From Diphasiastrum complanatum (taxonomy: Eukaryota; Streptophyta; Lycopodiopsida; Lycopodiales; Lycopodiaceae), in assembly GCA_029204225.1 (NCBI GenBank), contig CM055104.1, forward strand, positions 47,996,451-48,060,450: a DNA stretch of 64,000 nt, read 5' to 3'. The notes beneath the pieces were generated by a model that had not been told where the DNA came from, made no database searches, and saw only the letters and a list, made by a program, of their open reading frames with translations. Shown piece by piece: positions 45,608 through 55,095 of the stretch (positions are counted from its first letter, which is position 1; the number at the start of each line of letters is the position of its first letter). The position numbers and the translations under genes were made by a program.

Positions 45608-46851
45608 ACATGGAAACCTATCTTAGCTACAACATGGTTAAAGAAACTACCATTCCCATAGTATTGAAAATTGTAAATCACTGCATTCACATAGATGGTA
45701 CTAAAATTTTCAAATGACTGCATTCACATAAACAGTACTGAAATCAGATATTAAACTCAATCACAACAATTTGCATTCACATAACCTAAAATTCTACAAG
45801 ATACTTGACACCAAATCTTCGATATATTATAAGTAAAATCGTGTACATGATATTTTTAATTGCGCTCTCTCCTTAGCCTTCTAGCTAGGTGGAGATTCTT
45901 CGGGAGTATTGTGACTCTCTTCCTGTGCACTGCACACAAAAATGAGTCCTCAAAAAAGTGCGTTAGGTACATTTCTGAGACTCTTGTATTGCGGACACAA
46001 CATCTACTGTAACTCTGTTTTTATTTTGCAAATCTTGAATAAAATCAGACCTTGGTGTTGGCATTCATGATTTGTTGCATGTTTGTCATTCCAACCTTTA
46101 TGCAATTTCGACAACTTCTATGCTTGTCTTTAAATCCTTATACTGTAGACGATTCTCTTGTCTTGGTCTACTGTCAAAGCAACATGTTAGACCATACGTT
46201 AATTGAAAAAGCAAAATAGAGAAAATCACTGAAATAACTACAAATAAACTCATTGGAGTTCACTTAAAAGTGTATTAACATCGAAGAGAAGATTGACATA
46301 TACGTACGAATCTCCCATTGACTCAAAAACAAAACCATTCAGGAATATCATATTGCAGTAGCGTAAGCTCTTATTGAATGTGATTCAATATCCAATTCTC
46401 TTCCACCTCAATTGTTGTAATAATAGCATCATTTTGTTTCACCTGGATTTTTGTTTGACCTTGATGATTCAATGTAAGATCTAGGTCTAATTGATTTTAG
46501 ACCATCTTCTATAATAAAATGTTAAAGAGAGCATTTGTTTCTCTATATGGTATCTAAATTTCATTGATGACACTCGATGTTGCCATTGCTTTTTTTATCC
46601 CATTGATCATCTAGGAGGTCTAATAACATGTCACCCATTAAATCATTAGAAATGAAAATTGTCGATGTTCTTCAAACATTGCAGTTAGAAATTTTGAAAA
46701 AGGCAAAAACTAGTGCAATCTATTGATTTTGGAACCCATGCTATATTTCATGCAGTTTTGAATGTCCATAAAAAATTGTGATCGAAAGCTCTCTGCTATG
46801 GTATAATTTGGAGGAATCCATTCTTCACTTGAAAAAGAGAGTAGTGATATC
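45608..46851. other. no gene recognised
   Basis: AT-rich. A short motif ACTGCATTCACATA recurs at 45682, 45718 and in altered form near 45770. Frames are short and without motifs. Confidence 0.4.
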
Positions 46852-47111
46852 TGTGAAAAGTACAGTACTAAGGACCATAAATGGATCTTTGAATGATCCA
46901 CAAGGTTGATTGTATGCTTGTTAAACAATCTATTAGAAACTAGTCATCAGAAAACAAGATGTAGTTTAGCAGCTTGATAGAAAACAAGTAGAGACAATCA
47001 AATCATTGATCAATAAGTGTAATCCAACTCCACACGTGTGGAAATAAGGCTGTAGTACGGCCTGTAGACAGTGTTTACAAAGTGCCAAAGCTGCCAAAAA
47101 TCAAATGACCA
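46852..47111 (-). repeat. LTR fragment (third LTR group, truncated)
   Basis: Starts TGTGAAAAGTACAG, followed by GGACC...TGGATC as in LTR-B and Copia-3, and carries the palindrome TCCACACGTGTGGA at 47030-47043 followed by GTACGG. It is cut at 47111 by an inverted Gypsy-3 piece. It is an LTR start by resemblance, not by a matching pair. Confidence 0.6.
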
Positions 47112-47857
47112 CTGGGAATATCAACTAAACAGTCGATCTTCCTAAGCCATGGTCGACCTAATAGCATAGCATATGCTTCCCTACCGTCCTGCATACGCAC
47201 AACGTAAAAGTCTACTTTGGCAACTTTCCCAGCCACACCCACTCAGTATACCTTCAGCTTTCAACCTCGAGTTGTCAGCTAGCTTCAGGGTCAAGTTCCC
47301 ACCATCCACTAAATCCAAATCTCTCACACAAGTTAGCATTCATAACATTTACTGCAGCTCTAGCATCGATATAACATCAACAATCAACAGCCCGTCAACA
47401 ATAGCATCGTTTTTGGGACAACTCTTTTCTAATCCATTGCATGATACTTGATCTACTTCAACCACAATAGGCTTATGCCCATCAAGCCATCGAGTTCTTA
47501 ACACCTCCCTAAGCTCTCCCTTTACTACCGAGGACTTTTGCAGCAACTAGAGTAAGTTGATATCTACTTTGGTCTTATGCAAATGGTCCACTAACTTGAA
47601 TGGTTCATAAGACTCTAATGCCGCTCTCCTTCTCCAGCTCTTTCTTTTCAGACCTAATCGGGACATCCAGATGCTTCTTAGTGGTCTTCGTCGGATCATT
47701 AATAACATCTTTCACAACTTGGTTCTCTATCACAGGCTCATCAACTACAGCTAGTAATCTATCATCGGGAACATGCTTCCGTTTATTTAGAGCAGCTGCC
47801 TTTTGCACTCTAGTCATCACTAAACATTCAGGTTGCGCCTCTTCAGGTACAACAAAG
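47112..47857 (-). pseudogene. inverted copy of Gypsy-3 protease region
   Basis: The minus strand matches plus-strand Gypsy-3 at about 52543-53300, from PEEAQPECLVMTRVQKAAAL through NQVVKDVINDPTKTTKKHLD and the protease region to AYAMLLG. It carries several indels and stops. The inversion breakpoint at 47857 joins directly to a copia zinc-knuckle coding stretch on the plus strand. Confidence 0.88.
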
Positions 47858-48225
47858 GTCATTTTGTAAATGAATGTCATAAGAAACAAAGTAATGAAGG
47901 TAGCAAGCAAAGCAACTTTTGTACTTCTAATGAGGATCTAGATTCTTGTGATTCTTTCATGATGTGTTCTTCAAGTCTAATGTCAAGTGGAAGTGACAAG
48001 GATTCATGGTGGATAGATAGTGGATCTAGTTCACACATGACTAGTCACAAGGAGTCCTTTACTTCTTTGATCTCTTATGTTGGAACCAAGAAAGTGGTTC
48101 ACATGCCAAATGGTGGTGAGTGTATGATCAAAGGTATTGGCCCAATTCCTATTTGCCTTTCTACTAATAGGAATGCAAGGCTTGATGGTGTTCTTTACAT
48201 TCCTCACTTTCAAGGAATTTGCTAA
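47858..48225 (+). pseudogene. copia Gag knuckle end and protease
   Basis: Reads GHFVNECHKK (second half of a CCHC knuckle), then WWIDSGSSSHMTSHKESF and IPICLSTNRNARLDGVLYIP, matching Copia-3 residues about 257-371. The DSG active site is kept. The knuckle's first cysteines are lost at the breakpoint at 47857. A frame change near 48220 leads into the next ORF (LLSVGQ equivalent). Confidence 0.88.
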
Positions 48226-49646
48226 GTGTTGGTCAAATGTTAAAGAAAGGGTACAAGACAAAGTTTGTTGGGGATGTTTGCTTCATTACTAAGGGAGATA
48301 TCTTGATTGCTAGGGGAAATAGACAAGGTAGACTTTACAAGCTTGATGCATTTGTTATGTCTAACAAGAGGAATGAAATGGATGTTGGTGGTTCTCTCAA
48401 CTTTCAAAAGTCAATTCCTAGCATCAATAAGATTGGTAGATCTTATGCAAAGTCTAAAGAGCTTCCTTATGCTAGATCTAGGTTGAGATCCAATGAGCTT
48501 CTTGGAGATAGTTATTGTTGTGCTAACTTGGCAACTTTTGGTGAATCTATGATCAATGTTTTGGATCCATTGGATCTTGAAGATGGACTAGTGCTACCTA
48601 CTAGTCAAATGGAGTCATGTGGTGCTAAATTAGTATCGTGTTTGAGCTCTTCTACACATAGATTTCCAAGTCTTGGTGGCTCTTCAATGGAACTGCATGG
48701 CAAGTGCAAAAATGAAAAACGTAAGAAGAGAGCTAACTTCATCAATGGAGGTGATGAAAACTCTTCTTTGGAAATGGTTGTTGCTAATGACTTATTTACT
48801 CATTTGGAAAGAGATGGTGCTTTGAGCATGTTTGAAGAAAAAGTTTCTTTTGCATCTTTATGTGATAAGTCCAAGAAAGTCATTTGTGCAACAAGTGGTG
48901 TCACATGTATTCATAAAGAAAGTAGATCAAAAGGTTCTATCATGAGAATTGGTGAGGAAGATTTCAAGTCAAAAGGGAGAGATGAATGTGAAGTGTTCAA
49001 AATAGGATGTACTTTGAATTATGCTTTTGTGAATGATAGTGAGGGTTCAATATCATTACCTATATCATTGATTAGAAGTCCAGGTTTGACAAGAAAAAGT
49101 TCTTCAATCATTCTTATGTTGAAGGTAGTATGTATTCTTTTCATGGCTTCTAATATTCAAGATTCTTCCATTTCTTATGATGCAACTATCAAGAGGGAGA
49201 TTGCTAACTGTTGTGGTGTGATCATTAAGAGGGAGTCTTGTGAAGGAAAGGGCAAAGGAAGACTAACTCTTGGAAAGATCAAAGGCATGGATCTTACTTC
49301 TCTTCATCAACTCAAAGGATGCTATCATTGTGGAGGAGTGTTCATGCATGATCAAGATGGCAAAAGATTGGATGAAGAAGACTACATGGAGCAACTCAAG
49401 TGGCAATTTCTTCAAGGCAAGGAAGGTCTCATTGGTGAGCTCATTGAGGTTTGGTTTGAACTCAAATGGGCTAGTTTTATTAGGTTTGATACTCAACTCT
49501 ACTTCATGTTGGATAGAATTGTAGAAATCTATCTTTTGGTTTATGATGGTAACATTGTTTTGACTGACTATAGTGAAAGGTTGAAATCAAGCAATGATGA
49601 GATCTTGTGGGATGTTAATCATGTGTTTGAGAGGAAGTATCTTTAG
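48219..49646 (+). CDS. open 475-codon eroded copia pol frame
   Basis: Starts with copia sequence (MLSVGQMLKKGYKTKFVGDV, GRLYKLDAFV) and then leaves the standard alignment. Later parts still echo pol in the right order. YAKSKELPYARSRLRSNELL resembles the post-zinc-finger stretch of Copia-3. Near the end WASFIRFDTQLYFMLDRIVE and IYLLVYDGNIVLTDYSERLK correspond to SEYDHSLYFRLNEN and LLLIYVDDIILSGG, with YVDD replaced by YDGN. The integrase HHCC and DDE residues and the RT catalytic pair are absent, yet 475 codons are open. The middle (residues about 100-380) is unrecognised and contains CYHCGGVFMHDQDG. It may be a real product of a non-autonomous element or a slowly decaying frame. Confidence 0.5.
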   Translation: MLSVGQMLKKGYKTKFVGDVCFITKGDILIARGNRQGRLYKLDAFVMSNKRNEMDVGGSLNFQKSIPSINKIGRSYAKSKELPYARSRLRSNELLGDSYCCANLATFGESMINVLDPLDLEDGLVLPTSQMESCGAKLVSCLSSSTHRFPSLGGSSMELHGKCKNEKRKKRANFINGGDENSSLEMVVANDLFTHLERDGALSMFEEKVSFASLCDKSKKVICATSGVTCIHKESRSKGSIMRIGEEDFKSKGRDECEVFKIGCTLNYAFVNDSEGSISLPISLIRSPGLTRKSSSIILMLKVVCILFMASNIQDSSISYDATIKREIANCCGVIIKRESCEGKGKGRLTLGKIKGMDLTSLHQLKGCYHCGGVFMHDQDGKRLDEEDYMEQLKWQFLQGKEGLIGELIEVWFELKWASFIRFDTQLYFMLDRIVEIYLLVYDGNIVLTDYSERLKSSNDEILWDVNHVFERKYL

Positions 49647-49694
49647 AGGTTCAGATCTGAAGATGTTTATAAATGCAAAGTCCTTGATGTTTTA

Positions 49695-50225
49695 TTGGAA
49701 GATCAAGATGTTGATCTTGAATTGCTTCATCAACACCAAGAGGCAAGTAGCAATTGGAAGCTAGTCAAAAGCATCAAAGGGGAGCCACATGGACAAAGCA
49801 TTTTGGATCCGTTTTTACAGGTTCTTGAAGGTTCAAGTAAGATTCTTGGAGCAGCAAGGAAGTGTCCTTTTACTCTACCTTACTTGTTTAATCTCATGTA
49901 TGAACATTGTTATGTCAATGTGTTGGAATTGTCAAAATTCAATGAAACTAGTTCCATAGTTTTGCATCCTTTGGATCTTGGAGATAGAATAGTTATCATT
50001 GCTGGTTTTTATGATCAAGTACATGCATTCATTCAAATCTTGAAAGATATTGAAGTGGTCAATATGTTTACTTTTGAGCAAACTTCAAGATCTAGCATCC
50101 TAGTATTGGCAAATTGGCAAATTGTTGACAATGTCGGACCAAGGGTTGTATGCAAATCTTGTGGAGATACTTCAAGTATTTCAAGTTCAGGTTTTGCTCA
50201 TTCAAATGGAAAGGAGAACACATAA
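49695..50225 (+). CDS. unrecognised ORF following the eroded pol frame (176 aa)
   Basis: Open frame reading DVDLELLHQHQEASSNWKLV, then CPFTLPYLFNLMYEHCYVNV, LELSKFNETSSIVLHPLDLG and DRIVIIAGFYDQVHAFIQIL. It stands where RNase H lies in Copia-3 but no RNase H motif is visible. The 49 bases before its ATG can be read open from the stop at 49646, so a single stop separates it from the previous ORF. A further open stretch continues to 50657, close to the polypurine tract. Confidence 0.4.
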   Translation: MEDQDVDLELLHQHQEASSNWKLVKSIKGEPHGQSILDPFLQVLEGSSKILGAARKCPFTLPYLFNLMYEHCYVNVLELSKFNETSSIVLHPLDLGDRIVIIAGFYDQVHAFIQILKDIEVVNMFTFEQTSRSSILVLANWQIVDNVGPRVVCKSCGDTSSISSSGFAHSNGKENT

Positions 50226-50670
50226 TTTTGGCATTCATTCACTCAAGGGCTTTCATGGATTGGAGACCTACAAAGGCAAGGTGGTGATGGAGGTTCATTC
50301 ATGGAGATACATGATGCATTCACTATGGGCATAGTGGAATGTGGAGGAGGCATGCAAACACTTGTTGGTTACTTTCACTTACAACTTGTTTGCTGCTATT
50401 TTACAGAGAATTCAAAGGTGGATAGATGGAGGATTTCTTTCATTATGATTTTATGTTCTTTTACATGTATCTTGTTCACCATTCTATGTAAAATTGATGT
50501 AAGAGATAGTGAAGCATCCTATATGGACACTATTATCTATATCAATTATGTTGTACTTCATATTGTACATATTAGAACACTTGAGAAGAGATCTATTATC
50601 ATGATGGAGATCATTCTTAGGTTGGAGCAAAGTAGTGTTGTAAAACTAGCAAGTTAAGTTGAAGAGGGAG

Positions 50671-51325
50671 TGTGAAAATTGTCAACATTTCCTAGCTAGT
50701 TTGATGCCTAAATTGGCAATTTTTGTACATAGTTTTGGATCTTACCTTTCACACGTGTGAAAGAGGCCTGGATACTTGTATTCTAGTATATATTTCATGT
50801 TGAAGAAGTCTCAAACTTTAGGACCTTTGAAATGACACCAAAATCATGTTATTTGGACATATAGGCCAAAATTGGCTATTTTAGGCTACTGGTGCCCTAA
50901 AATTGGGTCCTAAGTTCTGGAGAGAGGAGAGAGAGTCATCTCTCTCACCTATATTAGGCTGAAATTTGTGGAGAACAGGTTGGAGAAACTTTTTGTATTT
51001 TTGAGAGAGATCAATAGATCATTGTCACAGTTTCTTCCTCCATTGAGAGCATTGCTTTCTGTATTGTCTTCAAGCTTTTGTGTATGATCTTAAGAGGTTT
51101 CCAAAAGTGGAAGGCTGTTGTTGGGAGCCTTGTTTGTTGCTATTTTTGGCTGCCATCAGTACCTATTATTAGTTTTTTTTGTCTTTTGAATGCTTTGTCA
51201 AGTTCATGTGTATCAAAGATAGCATTAAGATGCTTTGCCATTCCTAGCTTTTGTAGCTTGTTGTGCAAAGATCTTAGCCAAGTATTTTGGGAGTTTGGAT
51301 CCATTTAAGATCCATTTTTTTCACA
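50671..51325 (+). repeat. 3' LTR of the copia derivative (655 bp)
   Basis: TGTGAAAATTGTCAACATTT to CATTTTTTTCACA. In reverse complement the Copia-3 LTR begins with nearly the same bases through the first 60 positions, then diverges. Palindrome TTCACACGTGTGAA at 50748-50761. Confidence 0.9.
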
Positions 51326-51334
51326 ATAAGAGGT

Positions 51335-51385
51335 GCTCAGGCTATACTCATTGGTCTGAATGTGACCAATGAGTATGGCCTGAGC
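51335..51385. other. hairpin with 22-bp arms
   Basis: Arms at 51335-51356 and 51364-51385 pair at 21 of 22 positions around a 7-base loop. It sits between the copia LTR end and the start of Gypsy-3 gag similarity. Confidence 0.9.
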
Positions 51386-51405
51386 CTGAATCGTTAACCC
51401 AAGCT

Positions 51406-52500
51406 ATGCATTCTTATTGGGCCACCTCTCAAGAAGATCCTGAGAAACATGTAAATGACTTTTACTGGTCCTGTTGGATTAATAGGATAACGGACAAAGA
51501 TCACCAAATGTTGTTATTCAGTGGGACATTGTTTGGGGGCGCCAGTGATTGGTATTACCATTTGGAACCATACTCTATACTGATTAAGGGGGCCTTTATT
51601 ACTAAATTCCTAGGAGAATTTCAAGTATCGAAATCTAGAGACCATATGATCTATGCTCTTACGGGTTCTAGACAGGAAGAGTGGGAGATAGTGTCTCAGT
51701 ACAATTGGAGAACTAAGGAATTGGTGAGACAATTTGGAACCAATGCCCCTCCTAAAGACTGGATTCTGTCACTTTCCTTAAAAGGATTGAAGTACGCTAT
51801 TCAAGTAGATGTGAGAAGATCAGCTCCAAAAACTATTGAAGAAGCAATCACTAGGGCGCTAGAAATTGAAAATTCTATGATATCAACCCAAGAGGTGGTG
51901 ACATTAGCCAATGCCTCTAGGTCCTATTCATGGGGTGGACAACAACCAAGCCCTGAAAGGACGAATGGTTATTTTCAAGCTGTACCTTATGTTGCGGCAA
52001 CTCAACCAACTGTATCACATTCTCCTTTTGTTAGAAATGCAGAGTTGCCTCAACCGTTTATTAGCAATCAAAAAATTGATGTCCAAAATGTGAGTGTAGG
52101 TAAAGTTGCTGTTGAAGTACCTGACCAAAATGCGATGGGAGGATATGAATCATCTTCGTCAAATCCTTACGATATGATAAAAAATTATATGGATGTAATG
52201 TCCAAAAATATAATGTCCCTAGCCCTTGATGTTAATTTCCCCAAAAGGCAACAAAATTTGATAGGTGAGAGACGACTTGATCGACCAAAAGAGTTATCTT
52301 GCCGAATCTGTAAGGCTGATCATCTAATAAGAGATTGCCCCAACCTTAAATGTACTATTTGTGGGAAGAAAGGCCATACTGATGATCATTGTTACATGAA
52401 AGTTAAAGCTTCAAATAAACAAGCCAATCAACTTGGCCCTGAAAACCATAGAGTTGTTGGACCTTCGAAGTACTCTGTTGAGCCAATTCGAATTCTCTAG
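51406..52500 (+). CDS. Gypsy-3 Gag (364 aa, N-terminally truncated)
   Basis: Open Ty3 Gag frame. Capsid domain: DPEKHVNDFYWSCWINRITD, LFGGASDWYYHLEPYSILIK, GAFITKFLGEF, then ELVRQFGTNAPPKDWILSL and a helix EEAITRALEIENSM. Near residues 297-330 are two zinc knuckles, CRICKADHLIRDC and CTICGKKGHTDDHC, which bind genomic RNA. The true start is missing: homology begins almost at the first codon, just after the hairpin. The frame is closed by TAG at 52498, before the protease region. Confidence 0.8.
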   Translation: MHSYWATSQEDPEKHVNDFYWSCWINRITDKDHQMLLFSGTLFGGASDWYYHLEPYSILIKGAFITKFLGEFQVSKSRDHMIYALTGSRQEEWEIVSQYNWRTKELVRQFGTNAPPKDWILSLSLKGLKYAIQVDVRRSAPKTIEEAITRALEIENSMISTQEVVTLANASRSYSWGGQQPSPERTNGYFQAVPYVAATQPTVSHSPFVRNAELPQPFISNQKIDVQNVSVGKVAVEVPDQNAMGGYESSSSNPYDMIKNYMDVMSKNIMSLALDVNFPKRQQNLIGERRLDRPKELSCRICKADHLIRDCPNLKCTICGKKGHTDDHCYMKVKASNKQANQLGPENHRVVGPSKYSVEPIRIL

Positions 52501-52527
52501 TGTGGCGACTCCGATGAGGGATGACCT

Positions 52528-53444
52528 ATGTGTCTAATTGACGTTGTACCTGAAGAGGCACAACCTGAATGTTTAGTGATGACTAGAGTGCAAAAGGCAG
52601 CTGCTCTGAATAAAGGAAAGCATGTTCCCAATGATAGATTACCAGCTGTAGTTGATGAGCCCGTGATAGAGAACCAAGTTGTGAAAGACATTATTAATGA
52701 TCTGACGAAGACCACTAAGAAGCGTCTGGATTAGGTCTAAAAAAAAAGAGCTGGAGAAGGAGAGCGGCATTAGAGTCTTATGAACCATTCAAGTTAGTGG
52801 ACCATTTGCATAAGACCAAAGTAGATATCAACTTACTCCAGTTGCTACAAAAATCCCTGGCAGTAAAGCAAGAGCTTAGGGAGGTGTTAAGAATTCGATG
52901 GCTTGATGGGCATAAGACTATTGTGGTTGAAGTAGATCAAGTATCAAGCAATGGATTAGAAAAGAGCTATCCCAAAGTCGATGCTATTGTTGACGGGATG
53001 CTGATTGCTGATCTTATAGTCGATGTTGGAGTTGCAGTAAATGTTATGAATGCTAACTTGTGTGAGAGATCGAATTTGGATCTAGTGGATGGTGGGAACT
53101 TGACCTTGAAGTTAGCTGACAACTCAAGGTTGAAAGCTAAAGGTATACTGAGTGGGTTGTCTGTGAGTGTGGCTAGGAAAGTTGCCAAAGTAGACTTTTA
53201 CGTTGTGCGTATGCAGGTCGGCAGGGAAGCATATGCTATGCTATTAGGTCAATCATGGCTTCGGAAGTCCGAATGTTTAGTTGATATTCCCAATGGTCGT
53301 GGGAAGAAAAGAGTGGTTGTGAATGCATATCCGAATTTGCCTGAGAGCGAAAGGGCGGAGATCCCTGATACATATTCAGAGGGTGAAGATCCTTGTCCAG
53401 TGATTCTGAAGAGTCTACTTCCAAGGAAACAACGTTGTTGCTAA
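52528..53444 (+). pseudogene. Gypsy-3 linker and aspartic protease
   Basis: 52528-52734 reads PEEAQPECLVMTRVQKAAAL, then a stop. 52797-53444 holds the protease region: LIADLIVDVGVAVNVMNANL, with DVG where DTG or DSG is normal, and YAMLLGQSWL near the end of the fold, followed by an acidic tail. The active-site change and the stop make it inactive. Confidence 0.75.
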
Positions 53445-53599
53445 TTGAATAGTACGAGGGTCGTGAACCTCTAGTATGTGTTAGAGATGCCGATGCAGAT
53501 AAGATCATGTGTGACGCTCATAACGAGGATAAAGTGCTGTTAGTCGGTGCTCACCTAGATAAGGAGCCCAAAAAGCTAATATCAAATTTCGGTAGGTGA

Positions 53600-54727
53600 A
53601 AAGGGTGTATTTGCCTGGAATTATGATGACTTTAAAGGTATACCACCAGCCCTAGCAGTCCATCGAATCCTGTTGAAACCTGATGTAAAGCCTGTCATGG
53701 AACGACAAAGGAGGTTAGCTCAACATCTCATGGCACCTATAGCTAAGGAAATCCGGAAAGTGAGGGATGCTGGCCTTATATTCCCTGTCACCAATACTGA
53801 ATGGTGTTTGGAAATTGTACGCAAAGTTAAGAAGAATGGACAAATCAGAGTTTGTGTGGACTTTAGACCCCTTAACAAGAGTACTGTAAAGGACTACTAC
53901 CCTTTACCCTTCATTGACCAAATGTTTGATCAATTAGCTAGAAAACAGATGTATACTTTTATAAACTATTTCCGGGCTATAACCAAATAGCCATAGCTCC
54001 TGAAGATAAGCTTAAGACAACTTTTACGACTCCATTCAACACATATGCCTATCATGTCATGTCGTTTGGACTTTGTAATGCCCCGGGCACATACCAGAGG
54101 TTTATGATTGAATCCTTTGGAAACCTGGTGTCTGATCACATTAAAGTGTTTATGGATGACATCTGCATAGCAACCAACAATATTGAGGACCACATCAGAG
54201 TACTCAAGGAATGTTTTGAAGTGTGCAGAGAAAAGTCTGTAGCACTAAATCCTAGGAAATGTTCTTTTGTGGTTCCATACAATATTCTCCTTGGACATGT
54301 TATAAACAAGGATGGGATCACTACCGATCCAGCTACCGATCCAGCTAAAGTCCAGGGTGTCAGAGAGATGCCTACCCCCATTAATGTAAAAGCTGTCAGA
54401 TCCTTTTTAGGGAGTGTAGGGTATTACAGGTTGTTCCTAAAACATTATAGCAAGATCACTTTGCCTTTAGTAGAGCTTCTTGCAAAAGATAAATCTTTCT
54501 TGTGGACTGAGGAGTGTCAGTATGTGTTTGATCATCTGAAAGATGCCTTGACGAAAGCACCAATTCTCAGACCACCCAAATGGGACAAAGAATTCCATCT
54601 TATTGTTGTTGCTAGACCTTTGGCCCTAGATTGTGCCTTGTTCCAGATTGAGGAACCAAAAATGTTACACCCCATAGCCTTTGTTGGCGTCAAGAGTGTG
54701 CCTAGCGGTACATTTTGCTGTGTCTAA
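53600..54727 (+). pseudogene. Gypsy-3 reverse transcriptase, broken
   Basis: 53673-53990 has IRVCVDFRPLNKSTVKDYYP and ends at MYTFINYFRAI, where the first catalytic aspartate of RT reads asparagine and the frame is lost. 54059-54727 continues with MSFGLCNAPGTYQRFMIESF, the second active site VFMDDICIAT, SVALNPRKCSFVVP and SVGYYRLFLKHYSKITLPL. Residues TDPATDP around 54330 arise from a 12-bp tandem duplication. Frameshifts near 53985 and 54680. Confidence 0.88.
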
Positions 54728-55095
54728 GTTCAGACACTATCTTATCCATCAAAAAGTAGTCATTTATTCTCCTACCACTGCTATTAAACTTATGTTGAAC
54801 AAACTTCACCCACCAGATAGACTTGTCAAGTGGCTTGTTGTTCTAGAAGAATTTGATTATGAGTTGAAAAACAAACCACCCAAAGCCAAGAATTTGGTGG
54901 ATTGTCTCTATGATTATAGCTTGGTAGAGGAAGATGACCTTGAGATAGAAAGTCAAGAGAATAAAGTAGATGACCTGAAGAATTCTCAACCTCACAGTGA
55001 TGTATTTGTTGGAGAACATGGGTCATTGCAAGAAGTCCCATTTGACCCAGTGGACGAAGGGAATCATGAAATGTTTAAATTAGATGTCGAAGCAG
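54681..55095 (+). pseudogene. Gypsy-3 RNase H
   Basis: Reads AVHFAVSKFRHYLIHQKVVI, TTAIKLMLNKLHPPDRLVKW and LVVLEEFDYELKNKPPKAKN followed by LVDCL, the Ty3 RNase H end (normally VADALSR). A copy of part of it lies at 57408-57618. Confidence 0.82.

Larger units (their letters stand above)
47858..51325 (+). mobile_element. degenerate copia derivative, Copia-3 relative, 5' truncated
   Basis: Plus-strand copia sequence beginning inside the Gag zinc knuckle, with protease, then a long eroded but open coding region, the polypurine tract GAAGAGGGAG at 50661-50670 and a 655-bp 3' LTR at 50671-51325. The tract and the LTR ends match Copia-3 in type, and LTR length is the same, so it is a sister family. 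No usable integrase, RT or RNase H motif remains. If it moved in this form it must have used enzymes supplied in trans, for example by a Copia-3-like element. Confidence 0.8.
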
